DNA from: Eublepharis macularius
Taxonomy: Eukaryota; Chordata; Lepidosauria; Squamata; Eublepharidae
NCBI RefSeq assembly: GCF_028583425.1
Contig: NC_072791.1
Span: 197,694,311 to 197,758,310, forward strand
Reading direction: 5' to 3'
Length of the DNA: 64,000 bases
Below, one piece after another: positions 51,446-60,900 of this stretch. Under the pieces are notes generated by a model. That model was not told the DNA's origin. It made no database searches and saw only the letters and a list, made by a program, of their open reading frames with translations. The number at the start of each line of letters is the position of its first letter. The stretch's first letter is position 1. Position numbers and translations under genes: made by a program.

Positions 51446-51757
51446 AGATATTGTGTGAGCTCCTTAGAAAACAAAATCTGGTCCCAAAAATTAGTTATAA
51501 AATTTTAACCACGTGCAGTTCTGCAGAAATCTTTATTGTATGCAGTGGTCTCAATGCAAGTGAAAATAGTTTACTTTCACAGGAAACATTGCATAATTGG
51601 TTTTGTGTTTTACTGTAAAGGCGCTGAATTACTGTTTTATACAATACACACTTCTAATTTTTGCTGATATTGTAACAAAGGAGATTTGCCTCTTCTTCTT
51701 TTTTCAATCTTTTTGTAATCACCTTTCCTTATGTCTTTTGGGCAAACAAAGTGTACC

Positions 51758-51914
51758 ATGTTCTCCAGATTATGGTGGCTTTTGTTCCTGGTTGAGCATC
51801 CTCTTTTTTTGGCACAAAACACCAATGAAGAAAAAAGAAATGCAGTGAAAAAACAGAAGTCGAAACCTTTCCTATCAAACGCTGTAGAAAAATACCCCAG
51901 TTCAAGTGACCAAG
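51758..51914 (+). CDS. COL28A1: Collagen XXVIII-like exon: signal peptide
   Basis: ATG in good context (ACCATGT). MFSRLWWLLFLV... hydrophobic signal, likely cut near residue 19-21, then a polar, Lys/Ser-rich stretch. Ends after 52 codons plus one base at AAG then GTGACT. An in-frame ATG 27 bp upstream lies before the inferred acceptor and was not used. Confidence 0.75.
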
Positions 51915-54900
51915 GTGACTGTATTTTAATAGATATTGAGCTATAATTTCTGACTTTTCTTTATTTTCAGTTCGGGGAAGTGAATTGCTTAGAAAGAAGC
52001 AGCCTATTCTACAGCATGTGCACATGTTGACCATAAGGATTGGGAGAATGACTGTTAGGTTTTGTCCTATTTTAGTATGTACTCAATATGCTGACCCAAA
52101 GGAGGTACACGTGAGTTGATAGAATGCCCTTGAGGTTCTTTCTATATAATACATTTTTTAAATAGCCGAAGATGGTTTATCTCTATGTGGATGTTTAACA
52201 CCCTGCTAGGTACTTTTTAATCTTGGCCAGCATACTTTAGGAGTACCCAAGGGCTATCTTATGCTCAGTGGGATATTTGACATCTGATTTACACAGCAGA
52301 CGTGCTCCCTCAGTTTCAGAAATGGTTTGCCATATAACTTAGGAGGCTGCAGCCTGGAAAATTGTGTGTCAGAACGAGAGAGTGAGTGAGAGAAAGACAG
52401 AGAGAGACTATATGAAGACGTCGTGATAGATTATAAATTGTAGTTTTATATCAAACACTGGTTAGTCACAACTCCTAAAAGTAGACAGTTTGTCAGTTGG
52501 TTGGTACCAGTTGGATTTCAAACTAGGGTTGGGCCCAGGCCCTCCATCCCCCATATTTTTAAGCAAGGCACACATGTGCGTGCGCGCACACACACACACA
52601 CACACACAAGGGAAGGAGAAAATTCACCAAACCAATGGCACATAGGCAGGAAAACCCTCTCTAGGAATTCATAATTTCTCACTTTAAGCCTTTGCTTAAC
52701 CAGAAAACACAGTAAATGCTTTCTTGCTGCAGATGAGTACATCAAGCATAGGAGTATTACATTAAGCAGTTATGGATTCCTAGAGAGTCTTCTAGTTGTT
52801 GCCAAACCCCTGAGGCACCACAGTAGATGAAAGCATAGAGAGGCAGGTAGATGCCCTGGCTTCCTGTTCACCTAGAACAATCTGGGTTTATGTACCCAAG
52901 TGAAGGTTGCCAACTTGCCAGGAACAAAAATATCCTCGCGGTGAGACATGCCTCACAAGCTCCCATTTCTGCACCTCAGGTATGAGTTAATCAGCCCATC
53001 CATTTCTACAGCCTCTAAACCCCCAGCAAGACTATTCTTCCCCCACTTCTCCTAAGGGCATCACCACCACCAAATTAATTTGAAGAGGTTTTGGATCAGC
53101 CCAAGAGTTTGCGCTCAGGCTCCTGTCTCTTTTGGTCACTTAAAGACAATAGAACCACTCTGGAGTCTCTCGTCTCTTCTGCTCCTGGTAAGTATCAACC
53201 AAAAGGGGATTAATGTGCGTCACAGAGATCGAACTCACCGCATTTAAAATGAAAGAAGTGTAATAAGTAAATTAAAAAGCACACATTAAGTCAATAAATA
53301 CAACAGATAAATGCATATCATCTATCCTGGGCGTATACTGATTTCTTAAGATGGTAATAATCTGCAATTATTTAAATCCATCTGTTACCTTTGTTTCAAT
53401 ATTCAGGGATCATCTCTTCCTTTTTCAGGACCATGAGGTCATGGCTACTCTCTTGAGCTAAGATGGGACTCCATCTTCCTCCTGAATGTGTATAAAATGT
53501 CCTCTTCCTGAACAAGCTGTAAAGTTTTATTCTCTACTTTTGCCCCTCCCTGGGCAGGCTCCTCCTCTTTCTGTCTGCCAAAAGGTCCACTCGTACCTTG
53601 CCCTCCTGGGATTCTGATTTAGTGAGTCTCTCTACACAGGACATCTTACACGGGGACACTCTGTGTGGTTTTATACTCAAGTGTTCTCTGTCTCCCTAGC
53701 GGTGAATGTGTATCCACAATGGGAGAACAAGTGTAAGATCTTTCACTTGAGCATCCCGTGTAAGATGTCTTGTGTAGAGAGACTCACAACAGGCTGTTCA
53801 TTGTCCTTCCCTAGCCAGAACCATCTGCATTTCTATGGCACTGAATGGTTTTGCACCAGAAAAGTGAATCCCCACCCCTCGTTTCTCAACTTCCCCCTCT
53901 AGTGTTTTCCTCCAGACCTTTGTTGCCCACCCAGCAGCTCTGACATCATGCCACTAATTTGGTGTAACTTTTGTTTGACAATGTGTTCTTTCCAGATGAA
54001 GACTGCATTCTGGAAATGGCTTTCCTCCTGGACAGCTCAGAAAGCGCTAAGAACTTCAACCATGAACAGCAGAAAAAGTTTGTCTTGGAGATAGTGGACA
54101 GAATGAAAGGTCTGCAACTCACCTCTGGACGTACCCTCAGCTGGAGGATAGCCTTACTCCAGTATAGCAGCACTGTTCTCATAGAGCAAACCTTCCGAGA
54201 CTGGAAGGGTCCAGATGCTTTTAAATCCCGCATCGCTCCTATAACATACATAGGCCATGGAACCTACACTACTTACGCCATCACCAACCTCACACAGCTG
54301 TACATGACTGAAGGGACTCATGGCAGTGTGAAAGTTGCCGTGCTCCTGACAGATGGAGTGGACCATCCAAGAAACCCAGACATTTTTTCAGCTACTGCTG
54401 ATGCTAAGCATCAAGGTATCGTGTTCTTCACAGTGGGGATGACCAGAGTGGCTGAAGAGGTAGCTAATGCTGCCAAGCTCCGGCTTCTGGCCAGTGTTCC
54501 TGCATCCAGGTTTGTCTTCAATCTGCAGGAGAAAGGAATTGTGGAGAGAATTCTCAATGAAATGGTAGGAAGAGACAAAGTTTTCAGTAGCGGCTATATA
54601 AAGTATATACTACACTTATGGTACATAAGTATACTATGTAGTTGCATTATAATAACTACTATATAGTTATTATCACATTGTACTTGTTACTGTTGTTGTT
54701 GTTCTTGTTACTAATGCACCTAAAAGCACAGGGCCCTGACAGTAAGTCAATACGGTGGTGGTCAATTGAGGTGGTGCCTCAAGACAATTCTAAGATGCCA
54801 ACCCCCCTGGTTCAGTAGGGAGGCCCCTAAAGGGAAGTTGTATCTAGTGATGGTCCAGCTCTGTCCAGCTTATCACCATCTTTATCCTTCTACTTCCTTC

Positions 54901-57900
54901 CTCCAGTACATTTTAGTAAGGAGTGCTCACAAAAGCCATTAAGTCCAGAGTCCACAATTGCTTACTGCACTACTGATCACAATCTAACAGTGCAATCCTA
55001 AGTCAAGATACACCATTCTGAGTCCATTGAAATTAATGGTCTTAGAAGGCTGTAACTCTGCTTAGGATTGTGCTGTAAATAGCGCAACCAATTTTTTTTA
55101 AAAAAACTTTTAAAAAAGAGAAAGCTCACCTGAGTCTTCCTAGAAAATTTCCTAAAATTTACATTCATTTTTTAATTTTTCAAGTAGTTCCTTCCCTTTT
55201 TAAAAACTAGAGTATAATAAAGGATTTCTTGTTACTAATTTAGTGTCTTCCTTGGAGATGGTACTTCTGCCATTCTACTTCCCAACTCAGTGTTTGGTTG
55301 GTATTATACATGATACTTCTCCTAAGTAATTAATTCATTGTCATTCTGCTTTCCATAAGGAATGTGATTAGGGATGTCATTTTCCAGCAGGGCAAAGAGA
55401 AGCTGGAACTAATTATTGAACTTTCTTTTTAAAGCTTTATTTGTTTTTTGATCCTTTTTTAAATGATCCTTGAATGATCCTAGTTTTAATGATCCTTTCA
55501 GTGCATTGCCAGAACTCATGATGACATTGACACACCCCGTTATTTCAGTTCATGCTTATGTATGTATGTACAACCAACTTACAGCGACTTCATCAAGGGG
55601 CTTTCAAGGCAAGAGAGGAGCAGGGGTGGTTGCCATTGTCTTCCTCTGCAGAGTCTTCCTTGGTGTTCTCCCATCCAAGTATCGACCCTGCTTAGATTTG
55701 ATGATATTGGGCTATACCATGCCGTTCCACCACCAAATTTGTGCTCAGTCAAATGATTTTAGTACCTGTAAGACCTGAAAGAGCCCCGTGACGCAGAGTG
55801 GTAAGCGGCAGTACTGCAGCCCAAGCTCTGCTCACAACGTGAGTTCGATCCTGGTGGAAGCCAGGTTCAGGTAACCAGCTCAAGGTTGACTCAGCCTTCC
55901 ATCCTTCTGAGGTCGGTAAAATGAGTACCCAGTTTCCTGGGGGTAAAGTGTAGATGACTGGGGAAGGCAATGGCAAACCACCACGTAACGAAAAGTCTGC
56001 CAAGAAAACGTCGTGATGCGATGTCCCCCTATGGGTCAGTAATGACTCGGTGCTTGCACATGGGACCTACCTTAAGACCTGAATAGTCCAGGCAAGCCTG
56101 TTCTTCTCAGATCTCAGAAGCTAAGCAGGGTCAGTCTTGGTTAGTAATTGGATGGGAGACCACAAAAGAAGACCAGGCAATAGCAAACCACCTCTGTTGC
56201 CTTGAAAACCCCAGCAAAAGTAGCCATAAATCAGCTTTAACTTGCTTGCCACCACCAAGCTATTTATAGAGCAATCCTAACAGAATTAACAATGGATTTA
56301 GAAGGGGTTAAATCTGATTAGGATTGCACTGTTGGATACATAAACCTTGGGTAGGGTTACTAACTTCTCTTACAGCCTTAGTGCATAATACATTTTTGAA
56401 ACTTTGTAGGTTTTCCCATTGAATTCTGCCAATTATATAGTTCTAAAGACATAGCACTTCTGACCATTAAAACAGATGACAGTGTTATAATATGTTTCAG
56501 GCCTGTGTCCTTACGGCTATCTCCCATAAAATATTCTTTTTAAAAAACTATGCTTTATTACTTACATGGTACTAATTGTATTTGAAATATCTGTCTCCAC
56601 AGAAAGAGCTGGCAGAAGAAGGAGTAAGTATTATTTGTACACAAGATTCTTCCTTTTATTTTAAGAAAATTGGGACCAGTGCACGGAAGTGGGGTTCAGC
56701 CTCTCCCTCGCCCCCACTACCATATTTCTTTTTTAAAATATTTTTTTTTATTTTCAATAGTTTTTTAGGTTTATAACAAAAATGTGTACAACTTATAACA
56801 GGTAATATGATACAGGTACTTATTTAACACTTACTTTATAAAAATTTCTACCAAATAGTAACTTTAATACAGATTGATAGGTTTAACACTCTTGCAGTGA
56901 TACTCTAAAAACAAAATGGTTCTATTGGGTATTTTTTGTTAGGACTAAAGTCGTGGATAATCATGTGGTCCAAAACTGGGAGCCAGTCTTCCCAAAAATC
57001 TGATTGTGGCTGATTCCGCACACATTGGATAATGCACTTTCAATGCACTTTATCAATCGTTTGAGGTGGATTTTTTGTTCCACACACAAAATAATCTATA
57101 AAGAGGATTGGAAGTGCATTATCCAATGTGTGCAGAATCACTCTGTAATTTAGTTGTTTCAGTACATTGTAATTGGTATGTTATTTTCTCCATATAATAA
57201 TGATCCTATATTTTATTATACCACAATGAAAGTGAAGGGGATCTGGGATTTTTCCACTGAGATGCAATAGCTGTTTTGGCCGCAGCTAAAAGTGTAGAAA
57301 TTAATTTTCTGGGCCCATTGGTAAATCATGGTCTTTCCATAGGTTAAGTAAGATCAACTCAGGCTTAAAAGGGATTAGGTGGCCTGTGATTTGTCTAATA
57401 TTTTCTATTTGTTAATAAGATCACAGGCCCACCAACACACTACCATATTTCTGACCTGAGACAGCCCTAGGAGATCGCGATTTGCTCCCTTTCAGTGGCT
57501 GCACATGTACTGATTTCAGGTTGGGGAAAATGGGGCAGAGGGAATGCTAAGCCCCTTCTCCCCTTTTTCCGTGTTTCTGATCTGAATCAGGGCTCTGCAT
57601 ACATGGGCAGTGAGTTGCCTCACATCTAACATGTAACAGCTTCAATCAAAGCCAGGTCTGGGGAACCTGTGCACTGCACATTACTAATTATAACGTATAG
57701 TTTGACCCTAAGTCCATTGAAATCTGTTGCTTAGCTATTATAACTCTTCTTAGGATTGTATAGTAATAATGAGACCATATATCTGGAAATGAATCATATT
57801 GGTAACTTTATGTTAATGATAAGTTAATAGAAAGGGACGGAAAAATGTCTTGCCAAATGTTCGACATTAATAAAAAATATGTTTGGAAGGATGTTTGACA

Positions 57901-60900
57901 CCTCAGACATATTCTAGTTATGACAACTTTATGAATATATTTACATAAGAGAGAGAAGACGGACTCATAGGAGTAACACAATTGCTCAGATACTTTCACT
58001 CATCTAGAAATCTGATCAATACATTAACTGAAATGATATATGCATTGCAAAGCGTAGGAAGGTTGGAATGCAATTCTAAACAGGGCCGGCCCGCCCATTG
58101 AGGCCGGCCCAGCAGCTGCCTCAGGGCGCTAAAGCACCGGAGGGGCGCCGGCCCAGGGGCAGGGGCACATGCCACGGAGCTGCCGCCACCAGCGGCAGCC
58201 AGGAGTGCGTGCTGGTGGCGGCAGTGTGGGACAGCTGAGTGGGCAGCCTCCCGTTCAGTAGCCCTGCAGGCCAGGCGCAGCTGGTGGCCAGGGTGGCTGG
58301 CTGCGCCTGGCCCCCAGAGCAACTGAACGGGAGGGCTGAAAGGCCCCGCGCGCGCGCACCAGCCCTGCGTGATGACATCACACACAGTTAAGCTGCCTCA
58401 GGTGCTGGCGACGCTGGAGCCGGCCCTGGTTCTAAATCAACCCACCTACATAGGGTAGCCCAACTCTGGGTTGGGAAATTCTTGAAGATTTGGGGATGGG
58501 GGATGGGGCCTGGGGGTGGTGAGTTTGAGGAGGGGAGGGTTCTCAGTGAAGTATAACGCCATAGAGTCCACCCTCCAAAGCAGTTATTTTCTCCAGGGGA
58601 ACTGAGCTATGGAGTCTGGAGTCCAGGAGATTTCAAGGCCCAACCAGGAGGTTGACAACTCTATTCCTGAATGGCCATCCTTGGATTCAGAAACCTGGCA
58701 TGTGCATTTTAAAATGTTGTTCTTGTTTTGCACATGTCAAAAAATGAATCTTGCACATTTAGACCTTCCTTTCATACGGAAACCACAGAGCAGGCTAAAT
58801 AGCAAGTTGTGGCCTCTGCCAATACAGCTACAACCTTTCCAGGACACTCCGATTACTAGAGGAGTCTGAAATTGGGCTACACGTACATTTCTCTTTTGAA
58901 ATGGCAAACACGAAGGATATTTAAAGACTGCCCAGAAAGCTGAAATTTGAATAAGAGTATTGGCAGTAAGAGAGGAAGGGAAATATAACTTTTGATCATG
59001 TTGTGGAACAAGAAGAAAGAACACTGGGTAATAAATCAAGAACTGTGAAAGTAGCAGAACTGTCGGGAAAAAATAGAATGTAGTTCCAAGAGTACATCTT
59101 TCATAATCATATATAAATAATAACATATAAGAAAAGTCCATCTTTCTGGCTATATAAAGTTGATTAATTTATATTTTTTTCCCTTTAAAGTGTCCCCAGC
59201 CTCCAGTATGTAACTGTGCAAAAGGAGAAAGGGGTTCACCTGGTCCTGCTGTAAGTTGCGGCTTTACTAATGTTTCTTCTCTTATGTTTAAGTATGATTC
59301 ATTTAATGATACACAAATGAGTACCCCCACACACACCTCCCCCCCCCCAGAGTTTGGACTTGGGGAGACCTCGCAACCCTGGGTTCAGCCTGTTCTAACA
59401 CCTCAGCATTTTGCCACTTCATTCTCCTGCATGTGTGAAATAGGTCTAAAGCTACGTCTTCTTAACTCAAGACAACCTCAGTGAACAAAATGGAATTTAG
59501 TGCAAAGTGAACTTGCATTGGCTTGGGCCATATGGCTGCAATTCTTTGCACACTTACTTGGGAGACAGTCTTGTAGAATTCAATGGCAGATTGCCAGGTT
59601 AGTGTATGAAGATCAGGCTGTGCTTGCTTGTTGACATACTGCAGCCACAAGGAACTGGAGCAAGCATGTTTTACAGTAAAATATCATACCTTTAAAACAT
59701 GGCTTCTTAATTTTTTAGAAGTATAACCTTTCTAAACAAAGATATATTTCTTCTCTCCCAAACATGTTCCTTCTTGCCTGTTTTGCTTTAGAAGAAGTCC
59801 ATGCTAGGTTTAAAAGAAAGAGTATAAAAATGCGGGGGGGAGATGTTCATGAAGGCAATCATATCTACTAGACACTTGAGAATCCTGATCATTAAGGACA
59901 GAGATGGGCATTCTAGCCAAAGGAAGTTGTACATTTCTGTGACAAATCTGACCAAAGCAAGACTTCAGTTAAGCTTCAGTCATGCCATAAATATCCTTTG
60001 AACTTAGGCACTTATATTTCTTCTTGTTCACTTCATCTAACCGTCCCCCACAAATAATAAAAGTATAGAAGGATTAAAGTCAAATTAACAGTAAATTCAG
60101 GAAACTGGAAAGTAGGGAATTCCTTGAAGAAACTGACAATTAGATGGTTCTTCTAAAGGCAGCTGCTATGACGGTGTTTGGGTAAGCTCAGGTCCACCTA
60201 CACTGGGCATGTGTGGTAAGTGGTTGTTGTGCATGGGGAAGTTTGTGCTCAAAGTTTTATAGGTTCTGACACAGACTCTGCACACACTTGCTATCCCTTA
60301 TATGTAATGCACAGGAACCACAAAGAAGAATGTTAGATAATTCCTTTACTTTCTTTCAATGTTTTGCTGTTTTCAGGGTAAAAAGGGTCGCCCCGGTGAT
60401 GATGGAGCTACTGGTCCAAAGGGAGTGAAGGTAATATAGTGTATGAGATTTGATTAAAATGTTCATTGGTGTTCAAATTAATAATTTGGAAGGGAGAATT
60501 TTGAAATAAAATTCTGCTGAATCACCTGGCAGAGTTTAGAACCTTTCCCCAGCACTGAAACCCTTATTCATATTGTGGGCTTTGATGGCTGCTTTTTGCT
60601 ACTAAATTACATATGGAGGAGGCCGATTATAGATCCACGATATTGTGTTGTTTGGCCCTGAAAGCATGGAAGTCACCCTAAATGAAAACTGCATTACAAG
60701 TTTAAAAATGGAAATGAAAAAAAAAATTTGAAGATGATAATAGGTTGTCTGGAAGTTGTATCCCCACCTCCCTTATTTTTTAGGAATGCAAAATTAAACC
60801 CTGCCAACTCAAATGATATAAGGTAAAGGGTAAAGGTAGTTCCCTATGCAACCACTGAGTCATTACTGACCCATGGGGGATGTCACATCACGACATTTCT

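Noticed and set aside
54565..54666. Continuation of the VWA frame beyond 54564
   Set aside because: A strong donor (GTAGGA) lies at 54565, the VWA domain is complete there, and the extra residues are hydrophobic with no homology; the next exon at 56603 joins in frame.
58121..58385. Minus-strand Ala/Pro-rich open frames
   Set aside because: They lie within a GC-rich hAT MITE with an identifiable TSD.
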